This document shows, piece by piece, positions 13,049 through 19,431 of a stretch of DNA of 22,192 nucleotides (position 1 is the stretch's first letter; each line of letters opens with the position of its first letter). The notes under the pieces were generated by a model. The model was not told the DNA's origin, did not search any database, and saw nothing but the letters and a program-made list of their open reading frames with translations. A program made the translations under genes and the position numbers. The stretch covers positions 1 through 22,192 of the forward strand of contig CAZNJQ010000011.1 of NCBI GenBank assembly GCA_964573545.1. The letters are read 5' to 3'. This DNA is from CAZNJQ01 sp964573545. GTDB taxonomy: Bacteria; Patescibacteriota; Minisyncoccia; Phycocordibacterales; UBA2135.

Positions 13049-13107
13049 TATACCTCCGGGGTCCCAGGCCTGTCTGCCGCAGGCAGGTTCGAGTCCTGGG
13101 GGGTGGA
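13049..13107 (+). tRNA. 3' half of outer interrupted tRNA (tRNA A)
   Basis: TATA (13049-13052), then anticodon-stem strand CTCCG, variable loop, T-stem strand CCAGG, a 19-nt palindrome (13069-13087), T loop TTCGAGT, CCTGG, acceptor strand GGGGTGG and discriminator A. Acceptor pairing with 12695-12701 needs two G-U type pairs, so drift has begun relative to the intact tRNA C. Confidence 0.65.
13069..13087. repeat. 19-nt palindrome in the T arm of tRNA A
   Basis: CCTGTCTGCCGCAGGCAGG, one base different from 12718-12736. It is inserted exactly between the T-stem 5' strand and the T loop. Confidence 0.85.
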
Positions 13108-13135
13108 CACACATTTGCAAGATTCCCGAGTACCA

Positions 13136-13168
13136 ACAAAAATCCCGGCGCGCGCCGGGATTTTTGTT
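13136..13168. terminator. Bidirectional intrinsic terminator
   Basis: ACAAAAATCCCGGCG and CGCCGGGATTTTTGT form a 15-bp stem with A-run and T-run. It ends the tRNA locus on the plus strand and overlaps the stop codon of the minus-strand gene at 13167. Confidence 0.9.
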
Positions 13169-13415
13169 ATGTGTAGTGCTCTCGTTCCTCTATAAGCTCG
13201 CGTAGTTCGTCTTCGATCGGACGTTTGCCGATTTTCATGAATTTATGCACATATATCGTCCGTGGATTTTGAGGATTCGGGACTTCAACCATGAAAAACT
13301 CATCGTCTTCATGAAGTCCCCGGGGGCCGTATGTCTCCATAAGAGTTGAAATCCGCTCCGGAGAGAGCTTCTGCGCGGCGCCAAGCGGTTTTTCTTTGTT
13401 AAATTTTTCAGCCAT
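13167..13415 (-). CDS. Small conserved hypothetical protein (82 aa)
   Basis: Starts MAEKFNKEKPLGAAQK and continues LSPERISTLMETYGPRGLHE, then DDEFFMVEVPNPQNPRTIYV and a charged helix (PIEDELRELIEEREHY). Soluble, no known domain. The frame is open upstream to a TTG at 13445, but the ATG at 13415 is preferred. A good GGGAGG lies upstream yet is better spaced for an ATG at 13426, which opens a different, unlikely frame. The gene follows ftsH after 44 bp on the same strand and may be co-transcribed with it. Confidence 0.65.
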   Translation of the reverse strand: MAEKFNKEKPLGAAQKLSPERISTLMETYGPRGLHEDDEFFMVEVPNPQNPRTIYVHKFMKIGKRPIEDELRELIEEREHYT

Positions 13416-13459
13416 ATATTTTTCATAGTACACCTCCCGTAACAAAAGTACAGGAGATA

Positions 13460-15505
13460 CTACATCGGGACCGGTATTGTCTCTTTTTCTTCGATTACGC
13501 TTCCTTTCTTCGGCATAATACCGTGCGCAAGGATGATTTTCTCAAACTCTTCACGCTCAATCGTCTCAACGCGGATAAGCTCTGCCGCGATCGCGTCAAG
13601 CGCCTTGCGGTGCTTTTTCACAACATCGCCCGCGCGGCGGAGTGCCGTATCGATGATCTTCTTAACTTCAGAATCAATCAGTTTTGAAAAATCTTCGGAA
13701 TATTCGCGCTCGCCACGCACGGAAACTCCCAGAAACATCTGTCCGCCGGTGTCTTCAACGGCGAGCGGGCCGATTTCGTCCGACATGCCGTACTTTGTGA
13801 CCATATCCCGAGCGAGAGCTGTCGCAACGCGGAGATCGTTCGAAGGGCCTGTTGTCACATCGCCGAACAATGTTTTCTCGACAATATAGCCACCCATCGC
13901 GACAGCGATGTCGTCAAGAAATTCTTTCTTCGACTGAAGTTTCCGCTCTTCGAGCGGGAGCTTCAGGGTATATCCTCCCGCATATCCGCGGGCGACGATG
14001 GAGACTTTGTGCACCGGGTCCGCATGCGGCAGAACGGATGAGACGAGCGCGTGTCCCGCCTCGTGATACGCGGTAATTTTCTTTTCCTCTTTCGAAAGAA
14101 GGTGGCTCTTCCGTTCCGGCCCCAGCATCACTTTTTCTATGGAACGGATAAGGTCGTACTGGCTCACTTTTTTCCGGTCTTCCCGCGCCGCGAGAATCGC
14201 TCCTTCGTTCATGAGGGAATATAAATCAGCGCCTGAGAAGCCGGGGGTTCTCTGCGCGATAACTTTGAGGTCGACATCTTCCGCGAAGGGTTTCCGCGCG
14301 CTGTGAATTTTCAAAATTTCTCCGCGGTCGTGGACGTCCGGAAGCGTGAGCACCACGCGCCGGTCAAAGCGCCCGGGGCGGAGAAGCGCCGGGTCCAAAA
14401 CGTCCGGACGGTTTGTTGCTGCCATGACAATAACTTTCTCGCTTGGCTCAAAACCGTCCATTTCAACGAGTATCTGATTCAGCGTCTGCTCGCGCTCATC
14501 ATTGCCGCCGCCCGTTCCTGTGCCGCGAACGCGCCCGACCGCGTCAATCTCGTCGACGAAGATAATCGCAGGTGCGGCTTTCTTCGCAAGTTTGAAAAGG
14601 TCCCGAACGCGGGAGGCACCCACACCGACGAACATCTCGACGAATTCGGAGCCGGAAATCGAGAAAAAAGGAACGTGCGCTTCTCCTGCCACCGCGCGCG
14701 CCAGAAGCGTCTTGCCCGTCCCGGGTGCACCCATAAGAAGCACGCCTTTAGGAATCCGCGCGCCGATATCCAAAAACTTTTTCGGATTTTTAAGAAAGTC
14801 CACGATTTCAACAAGCTCTTCTTTCGCCTCTTTGACGCCCGCGACATCTTTAAATGTCACCCGCTGGCTTTTGTCCGACGGGTCGATAACACGCGCTTTT
14901 GACTGCCCGAACGTGAATGCCTGCATGCCCGCGCCTTTCATCTGACGCGAGATAAGCCAGAAAAAGAGCAGTATGAAAAGCACCGGGACAAGGAATGGAG
15001 CGGCGTTCAAGAGGAAAAAGCCGACACCTGTCTGTTTTTTAATCTCGATATCAACGACCGCAAGCTCTGCGGGCGTAACGCCATAGTTGACGAGCGTCTC
15101 CGAGAGCGCCGTATCCGCCTCTTTCTTCGTCACCTTAACGAGCGGCGCCGCTTCTGCGCCTTCTGCCACCTCGGGTGCGCCAGTTTCTTCTTGGGATTTC
15201 ATTTTCTCGCGCTCAACCTCGGCGTACGCATCGGTGTATGTAACGGACACTTTCTCGCCCTCAACGACTATGTTCGCAACAACACCGGACCTGATATCAA
15301 GCGCGAGCTGTGAAAGCGGGATTTCCGGCGTCACTTTTCGATTCTCGACGAGCAGTGAGTATGCGGTGACAAGAAGTAAAAGCACCAAAAGGATGCTGAG
15401 AATATTCCCCCACAGCTGCCGCCGCGGAGAAAAAACCGGGCCCTCGCCCTGTTTCAGGAAGTGCTGATTTTTCCCTTTTTTGTTTTTCTTTTCATCCGGC
15501 TGCAT
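13460..15505 (-). CDS. ftsH: ATP-dependent zinc metalloprotease FtsH
   Basis: 681 residues from the ATG at 15505, chosen because a promoter sits directly upstream; the open frame beyond it is non-protein-like. TM1 is about 32-52 (LWGNILSILLVLLLLVTAYS), then an exported domain of about 105 residues, then TM2 at about 161-186. AAA domain: Walker A GAPGTGKT (259-266), Walker B AIIFVDEID (313-321), SRH NRPDVLDPALLRPGRF. Peptidase HEAGH at 481-485 with a downstream Asp in GPSNDLRVAT as third zinc ligand. FtsH degrades misfolded and regulatory membrane proteins. The exported domain carries an acidic Ala/Glu-rich insert (EETGAPEVAEGAEAAP). Confidence 0.96.
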   Translation of the reverse strand: MQPDEKKNKKGKNQHFLKQGEGPVFSPRRQLWGNILSILLVLLLLVTAYSLLVENRKVTPEIPLSQLALDIRSGVVANIVVEGEKVSVTYTDAYAEVEREKMKSQEETGAPEVAEGAEAAPLVKVTKKEADTALSETLVNYGVTPAELAVVDIEIKKQTGVGFFLLNAAPFLVPVLFILLFFWLISRQMKGAGMQAFTFGQSKARVIDPSDKSQRVTFKDVAGVKEAKEELVEIVDFLKNPKKFLDIGARIPKGVLLMGAPGTGKTLLARAVAGEAHVPFFSISGSEFVEMFVGVGASRVRDLFKLAKKAAPAIIFVDEIDAVGRVRGTGTGGGNDEREQTLNQILVEMDGFEPSEKVIVMAATNRPDVLDPALLRPGRFDRRVVLTLPDVHDRGEILKIHSARKPFAEDVDLKVIAQRTPGFSGADLYSLMNEGAILAAREDRKKVSQYDLIRSIEKVMLGPERKSHLLSKEEKKITAYHEAGHALVSSVLPHADPVHKVSIVARGYAGGYTLKLPLEERKLQSKKEFLDDIAVAMGGYIVEKTLFGDVTTGPSNDLRVATALARDMVTKYGMSDEIGPLAVEDTGGQMFLGVSVRGEREYSEDFSKLIDSEVKKIIDTALRRAGDVVKKHRKALDAIAAELIRVETIEREEFEKIILAHGIMPKKGSVIEEKETIPVPM

Positions 15506-15519
15506 ATATAGATTTTCAG

Positions 15520-15548
15520 ATTGTACAACAAAATATAGGCCCTTGCAA
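15520..15548 (-). promoter_or_regulatory. ftsH promoter
   Basis: On the minus strand TTGCAA (15543-15548), a 17-bp spacer, TACAAT (15520-15525), with the ATG 14 nt downstream. The predicted leader is about 8 nt without a Shine-Dalgarno. Confidence 0.7.
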
Positions 15549-15602
15549 GAACTCGCAAGAGTCCACAGTGGCGCAATAAGCGCGTGGTTGGTAAGGATTT
15601 TG

Positions 15603-15631
15603 TTGCGGTTTCTCCACGGGTACGCTAGTAT
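15603..15631 (+). promoter_or_regulatory. Oligoendopeptidase promoter
   Basis: TTGCGG (15603-15608), 17 bp, TAGTAT (15626-15631). The leader is about 29 nt before the GTG at 15667. It diverges from the ftsH promoter. Confidence 0.5.
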
Positions 15632-15666
15632 CACACGCAGAATACGCATTCGAAAAGGATAGGCGC

Positions 15667-17484
15667 GTGGCAGAGAAAAACCTCGGCACAGATTCAATTC
15701 GGTGGGATTTGTCGTGTTTCTATGCCGGCATTGATGACCCGCAGATCGAGAAAGATGTCGCGGCATACGTGCGCAAAATTCGGGACTTTGAAAAACAATT
15801 TAAAGGAAAGCTTTCGACAAAATTAGGGCCGGCACTTGCGGCATGGAGTGAGCTGGATATGCTTCAAAACAAGATTTTCACGTACTTGTATTTGTTAAAA
15901 TCGCTGGATCAGAACAATGAGGCAGTGAAAACAAAAACCGACGTGTGCGAGAAAAATCTTCAATCCGAAGCGAGCGAGCACCTGACATTCTTTATACACG
16001 AACTGGTTAAGATCCCTGAAAGCGCAGTGCGCAGACAGGCCGGAAAAGAAAAAATCGTTGCGGCTCACCTGTCGTGGATCAACGACGCGCGCCGCATGAA
16101 ACCGCACCTGCTCTGCGAGAAAGTCGAAGCGGCACTTTCGAAAAGGTCTCTTTTCGGGCCGGATTCGTGGAGCCGATTCTATAGCGAAGTCGAATCGACT
16201 CTCGCGTTTCATTTTGAGGGAGAATCGCTGACACAAAGTGAACTCTTGTTGGTACTAAACGAAGACCCCGACCCGGAACGCCGGGCACGGGCACTTCTGG
16301 TATTCAACGAAATGCTAGGAAGGCAATTTGGAGCGCTCTCTGCGCAGACGCTCAATATGATCGTGGGGTTGAAACAGATTGAAGACAAAGATCGCGGCTT
16401 TAAGTCCCCCATGGAAGCACGGAACAAGAGTAACCAAATTCCCAATGACGCCGTAGAAGCCCTTCATGCGGCGACGGCAACAGTCGGGGCGCAACTTGCG
16501 CGGCGATATTACATACTCAAAGGCAAATTTCTGAATATCCATCCGCTTGCGTGGAGCGACAGAAACGCGCGCCTTCCGTTTGAAGGCGCCGGCTCCATCC
16601 CATATCAGGAAGCGATTGCCATGGTCTTTGACGCATATGAAAGCTTCAGCCCCACACTTGCAAGAATTATCCGAGAGATGGTGCGCCAAAAAAGGATTGA
16701 CGCTAGCCCCGGAGCCGGAAGAGACAGTGGAGCATTCAATTATCCGGCCGTGTTGCCCGGAAATGTGCCTGTCTGTTTTACCTTCATGAACTACTTGGGA
16801 ACCGAACGGGACGTCATGACGCTCGCACACGAGCTCGGACACGCCGTTCACGGAATCCTTGCCGGGGAATCCCAAGGTGTGCTCATGCAAAGAGCGCCGA
16901 TCGCGCTCGCGGAGACGGCATCAATTTTCGGAGAGATGACGACGTTTAATTTCCTTAAAGCGCGGCTCATAAAAAACGGCGACAAAAAAGCACTCATCGC
17001 TCTGAACATGGGAAAGCTATCCGACGGCATGAACAGCATCGTCCGGCAGATAAGCTTCTCAAATTTCGAACGGCGCATTCATGCTGTCAAAAATCGGCTG
17101 TCTGTCTCCGAACTTGATGCAATCTGGATGGAAGTAACTAAAGAGTTTTACGGGGACGATGGCGAAGTGTTCACTTACGAAAATTGCGAACACTTGTGGT
17201 CATATATTCCCCATTTCCACAATCCTTTCTATGTGTACGGATACGCGTTCGGAGAACTTTTGACTCAGTCGCTCTACGCGTCTCAGGGAAAATTCAAGAA
17301 GGAAAAGTTTGAAGCGCTCTATCTCGACCTCTTGCGCGCAGGTAGCTCAAAGGGGGCAAAAGAACTCTTGGCGCCACTGGGGCTTGACCCAACGCGAGCA
17401 GAATTCTGGGAAGAAGGGTTCAGGCCGATCAAGGCGCTCCTCGATGAAACGGAAAAATTATCTGCAGAATGCGGATTGTTATAA
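15667..17484 (+). CDS. pepF: Oligoendopeptidase F-type M3 metallopeptidase
   Basis: 605 residues, GTG start preceded by a weak GGATAGG. It begins IRWDLSCFYAGIDDPQIEKD, the usual N-terminus of the M3B group. The zinc site is TLAHELGHAVHG at about residue 388, with the third ligand Glu about 25 residues later in ALAETASIFGE. The C-terminal HNPFYVYGYAFGELL block is also diagnostic. The enzyme is cytoplasmic and cleaves oligopeptides, likely downstream of FtsH-type proteolysis. Length is normal for the family (about 600). A terminator follows directly. Confidence 0.93.
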   Translation: MAEKNLGTDSIRWDLSCFYAGIDDPQIEKDVAAYVRKIRDFEKQFKGKLSTKLGPALAAWSELDMLQNKIFTYLYLLKSLDQNNEAVKTKTDVCEKNLQSEASEHLTFFIHELVKIPESAVRRQAGKEKIVAAHLSWINDARRMKPHLLCEKVEAALSKRSLFGPDSWSRFYSEVESTLAFHFEGESLTQSELLLVLNEDPDPERRARALLVFNEMLGRQFGALSAQTLNMIVGLKQIEDKDRGFKSPMEARNKSNQIPNDAVEALHAATATVGAQLARRYYILKGKFLNIHPLAWSDRNARLPFEGAGSIPYQEAIAMVFDAYESFSPTLARIIREMVRQKRIDASPGAGRDSGAFNYPAVLPGNVPVCFTFMNYLGTERDVMTLAHELGHAVHGILAGESQGVLMQRAPIALAETASIFGEMTTFNFLKARLIKNGDKKALIALNMGKLSDGMNSIVRQISFSNFERRIHAVKNRLSVSELDAIWMEVTKEFYGDDGEVFTYENCEHLWSYIPHFHNPFYVYGYAFGELLTQSLYASQGKFKKEKFEALYLDLLRAGSSKGAKELLAPLGLDPTRAEFWEEGFRPIKALLDETEKLSAECGLL

Positions 17485-17500
17485 AGCATGAAGAACACGA

Positions 17501-17528
17501 ACGCGGCACGATATGCGCCGCGTTTTTC
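17501..17528 (+). terminator. Intrinsic terminator after pepF
   Basis: ACGCGGC (17501-17507) pairs with GCCGCGT (17517-17523), followed by TTTTTCTTTT. Confidence 0.85.
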
Positions 17529-17554
17529 TTTTGCTACAATACGCCTATACAAGT

Positions 17555-17995
17555 ATGGCGCTGGTTCAAAACAAAAAAGCATATTTTGATTATGAAATCC
17601 TTGAGGAAATCGAGGCGGGTATCAAGCTTTTGGGTTTTGAAGTGAAGTCGCTTAAAAAAGGACAAGGGTCTTTGGCGGGAGCGTATGTTATCATCCGCGG
17701 CGACGAGGCGTTCCTTGTCGGCGCCCATGTGCCGCCCTACCAACCGGGAAATACTCCAAAAGACTATGACCCTCTGCGGCCGCGGAAACTTCTTCTTAAT
17801 AAAAAAGAAATCGTAACGCTTGCCGAGTTTGAAAAACAGCGAGGATTGACAATGATGCCACTTTCGATGTATAATAAAAACGGGAAAATCAAGGTCTCGG
17901 TCGGCATCGGGCGCGGAAAGAAAAAATACGACAAACGCGAAACGATCAAGCGGCGCGACGTTGAGAGAGAAATCGGAAGAACGTTGAAGGGATAG
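17555..17995 (+). CDS. smpB: SsrA-binding protein SmpB
   Basis: 146 residues from the ATG at 17555 (MALVQNKKAYFDYEILEEIE), the family start; a 14-residue upstream extension is open but untypical. Signatures are AGIKLLGFEVKSLKKGQGSL, GAYVIIRGDEAFLVGAHVPPY, and the RPRKLLLNKKEI and MYNKNGKIKVSVGIGRGKKKYDKRETIKRRD blocks that bind tmRNA. The basic C-terminal tail that sits in the mRNA channel is present. SmpB delivers Ala-tmRNA to stalled ribosomes. The tmRNA gene itself starts about 50 bp downstream. A TACAAT box at 17535-17540 suggests its own promoter with a very short leader. Confidence 0.96.
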   Translation: MALVQNKKAYFDYEILEEIEAGIKLLGFEVKSLKKGQGSLAGAYVIIRGDEAFLVGAHVPPYQPGNTPKDYDPLRPRKLLLNKKEIVTLAEFEKQRGLTMMPLSMYNKNGKIKVSVGIGRGKKKYDKRETIKRRDVEREIGRTLKG

Positions 17996-18005
17996 CATGC
18001 GTTCG

Positions 18006-18047
18006 CTCAAAATATATTTTCCTCTTGAAAAGAAAGTATATTTTGAG
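18006..18047. repeat. Inverted repeat between smpB and tmRNA
   Basis: CTCAAAATATA (18006-18016) and TATATTTTGAG (18037-18047) form an 11-bp stem with a 20-nt loop. It abuts the predicted tmRNA 5' end and could be a processing or attenuation hairpin. Confidence 0.5.
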
Positions 18048-18437
18048 GGGATGCACGGCATCGCCAAAAAGAACATTTTTACGTGCGCGCGTAGAGCTTG
18101 AATGACTCTCAAAACCGTTCATTAAAATAAGTGCAAACTTATTGTCAAAAGCAAAATCAGTCGCGTCTCCATACTTTGGAGCGCTTGAGCTTGCTCCGGC
18201 ATACGCATAAATTGCGAGCCGGCGTCTCTCCCCTGACTTCCGATAGGGAGAGTAAGGCGTAATATCTTCGGTATAGGAGTTGCGTAACCGTTTCGCACGC
18301 ACTCCGAAACAAAAGAAACTCGGCGTCGTGCGATTTTGAATATTTTTTACGCACCGCGCTTAAACACAAAATATCCTACACGCGTAGAACCACCTAAAAA
18401 CCCTTTTTGCACGTGGGTTCGATTCCCGCCATCTCCA
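18047..18437 (+). ncRNA. ssrA: tmRNA (SsrA)
   Basis: The 5' end GGGGATG (18047-18053) pairs with CATCTCC (18430-18436), giving a 7-bp acceptor stem with the G3-U70 wobble needed for alanine charging and discriminator A at 18437. CCA is not encoded. The T arm is GTGGG-TTCGATT-CCCGC. The tag frame starts at GCA 18133 and ends at TAA 18208-18210: A-N-L-L-S-K-A-K-S-V, then ASPYFGALELAPAYA, 25 residues ending in a hydrophobic AYA degron-like tail. A pseudoknot-type helix CTCTCCC/GGGAGAG follows the tag. Length is 391 nt, normal. Adjacency to smpB and the downstream terminator support the call. Confidence 0.93.
18133..18210 (+). other. tmRNA tag-peptide reading frame
   Basis: Resume codon GCA (18133-18135) follows ATAAGT and is followed by AAC, as in many tmRNAs (Ala-Asn start). 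The frame runs 25 sense codons to TAA, much longer than the 10-residue E. coli tag. The C-terminus Ala-Pro-Ala-Tyr-Ala is small and hydrophobic, as expected for recognition by ClpXP or FtsH-type proteases. Confidence 0.85.
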
Positions 18438-18445
18438 CTCGACTC
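18429..18445 (+). repeat. Left copy of 17-bp direct repeat covering the tmRNA 3' end
   Basis: CCATCTCCACTCGACTC is identical to 18905-18921. The first 9 bp are the tmRNA 3' terminus. This is the layout of an attL/attR pair from integration into ssrA. Confidence 0.75.
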
Positions 18446-18533
18446 GTTTTGCTTATAGCAAAACTCGCTCGTGGTAAACCACAGCGATAAAAATTACCCC
18501 TACTGCATCGGGGTAATTTTTATTAGTCGAGTG
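18436..18533. repeat. 9-bp inverted repeats enclosing the tmRNA terminator
   Basis: CACTCGACT (18436-18444) and AGTCGAGTG (18525-18533) bracket an inner GTTTTGCT/AGCAAAAC hairpin, GTGGTAAACCAC and the terminator. Related palindromic fragments recur up to 18610 and again after 18921. Confidence 0.6.
18489..18524 (+). terminator. Intrinsic terminator downstream of tmRNA
   Basis: AAAAATTACCCC (18489-18500) pairs over 12 bp with GGGGTAATTTTT (18510-18521). Confidence 0.85.
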
Positions 18534-18612
18534 CCCTGCCATTCAACTGGCCCTGAGGGGCCGCTCAGGCCCTCGAACGGGAGCGAGTAGTGAAACAACG
18601 AGTCGAATGGGC
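18534..18612. repeat. Palindrome-rich segment before the GIY-YIG gene
   Basis: Contains GGCCCTGAG facing CTCAGGCCC, and GAGCGAGTAG plus CGAGTCGAATGGG. In reverse complement these resemble the CGACTCGTTTT...ACTCGCTC segment at 18441-18470. It is a degenerate family of short palindromic repeats, probably part of the inserted element. Confidence 0.45.
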
Positions 18613-18618
18613 TAAAAT
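18613..18618 (+). promoter_or_regulatory. -10 box of the GIY-YIG gene
   Basis: TAAAAT ends 6 nt before the ATG at 18625, repeating the leaderless spacing seen at lexA and tag. No convincing -35 is visible. Confidence 0.4.
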
Positions 18619-18624
18619 AACATT

Positions 18625-18891
18625 ATGTATCTATATATGATAAAAAATTCTGCTGACAAACTTTACGTCGGGATTACACTAAATCCTAACGAACGTCTGC
18701 GCTATCATAATTCAAAACAAGGCGCAAAATTTACAAAATACATATCAGATTTTAAAATTGTATTACTTGAAAAATATAAAACCATAACAAAAGCCCGACA
18801 AAGAGAAATTCAAATCAAAAAATGGCGACGAAAGAAAAAAGAAAAACTAATAGAATTATATCTAAACGGTATAGACACACGAGTTCGATAA
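18625..18891 (+). CDS. Small GIY-YIG nuclease-domain protein
   Basis: 88 residues: MYLYMIKNSADKLYVGITLN (GIY...YIG positions occupied by YLYM and YVGIT), conserved Arg/His in NERLRYHNSKQG, and KARQREIQIKKWRRKKKEKL with the late Glu and basic helix of the UvrC/SLX1-like stand-alone family. Such small proteins are common, often multicopy, in candidate-phyla genomes and can be mobile. It is strongly AT-rich compared with smpB and pepF and lies between the two copies of the tmRNA 3' end, which suggests acquisition. Endonuclease activity is inferred from the fold. Confidence 0.85.
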   Translation: MYLYMIKNSADKLYVGITLNPNERLRYHNSKQGAKFTKYISDFKIVLLEKYKTITKARQREIQIKKWRRKKKEKLIELYLNGIDTRVR

Positions 18892-18904
18892 CGAAGCGTC
18901 TCGC

Positions 18905-18921
18905 CCATCTCCACTCGACTC
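18905..18921 (+). repeat. Right copy of 17-bp tmRNA 3'-end repeat
   Basis: CCATCTCCACTCGACTC, 476 bp downstream of the copy in ssrA. Only the terminal nucleotides of tmRNA are duplicated; no T arm precedes it. Confidence 0.75.
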
Positions 18922-18954
18922 AGCCTCAACAATCTCGGCTTCTCTCGTGGCAAG

Positions 18955-19036
18955 CCACCGACATAGAACAACTTGTGCTGAGCCTGTCGAAGTATGTGGA
19001 AGAATAAAAATGTCTCGGAAATGAGGTGTTTTTATT
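18955..19036 (+). repeat. Terminator-like module, copy 1
   Basis: CCACCGACATAGAAC, an inserted dispersed repeat (18972-18992, GCTGAGCCTGTCGAAG core), then TGGAAGAATAAAAATG, a small hairpin CTC/GAG, and GTGTTTTTATTT. Copy 2 at 19602-19662 has the same flanks without the inserted repeat. It probably terminates the GIY-YIG transcript. Confidence 0.6.
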
Positions 19037-19094
19037 TTATTCATTTTTTGTTACTCTAGCCTTAGAAGCCACCCCAAACATACAGGAGGTTCGG

Positions 19095-19379
19095 ATGACA
19101 CCAGAAAAAGTACTTGAGATCATCGAGACATACCATAAGCTTTTCGCCGCAAGAAATATCGGCAAAATCGATTATCCTCACGACGATTTGTTTGACGGAG
19201 AAGTACATGGTCTCGAACACTGCCATGGCATGCTCGACAAGATGGTCGAGTTTGTCCGTGAAGGACAGATGGAAAAAGTGTTTCGCTGGCTCGGTTTTGT
19301 CCAAGGTGTTCTTTGGTCAACCCGAGTCTACAATCTCACTGATCTCAAAAATCATAATCGACCACCAAATGAAGAGTGA
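19095..19379 (+). CDS. Conserved hypothetical protein (94 aa)
   Basis: Start at 19095, fixed by a strong AGGAGGT Shine-Dalgarno 5 nt upstream; the frame is open to 19026 but the start is clear. Soluble, helical: MTPEKVLEIIETYHKLFAAR, then GEVHGLEHCHGMLDKMVEFV and VFRWLGFVQGVLW. The family has no function known to me. The consensus Shine-Dalgarno contrasts with the leaderless or SD-less housekeeping genes in this window. A terminator follows. Confidence 0.75.
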   Translation: MTPEKVLEIIETYHKLFAARNIGKIDYPHDDLFDGEVHGLEHCHGMLDKMVEFVREGQMEKVFRWLGFVQGVLWSTRVYNLTDLKNHNRPPNEE

Positions 19380-19396
19380 GCAACAGCCATAAGTAA

Positions 19397-19431
19397 GGGC
19401 CGACACTGCAAGATCGTCGGCTCTTTTTCTT
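19397..19431 (+). terminator. Intrinsic terminator
   Basis: GCCGAC (19399-19404) pairs with GTCGGC (19416-19421), followed by TCTTTTTCTTT. Confidence 0.85.

Noticed and set aside
12630..13110. CRISPR array or simple tandem repeat
   Set aside because: The repeated units are tRNA pieces with cloverleaf pairing, not equal repeats with unique spacers.
13235..13426. 63-residue minus-strand frame with a well-spaced GGGAGG
   Set aside because: Its product looks like random shadow sequence (many K, R, W, S) while the overlapping frame from 13415 is protein-like; the Shine-Dalgarno position is still puzzling.
15506..15766. N-terminal extension of FtsH to the first open-frame start
   Set aside because: The extra 87 residues are Arg/His-rich, cover the divergent promoters and are unlike any FtsH N-terminus.
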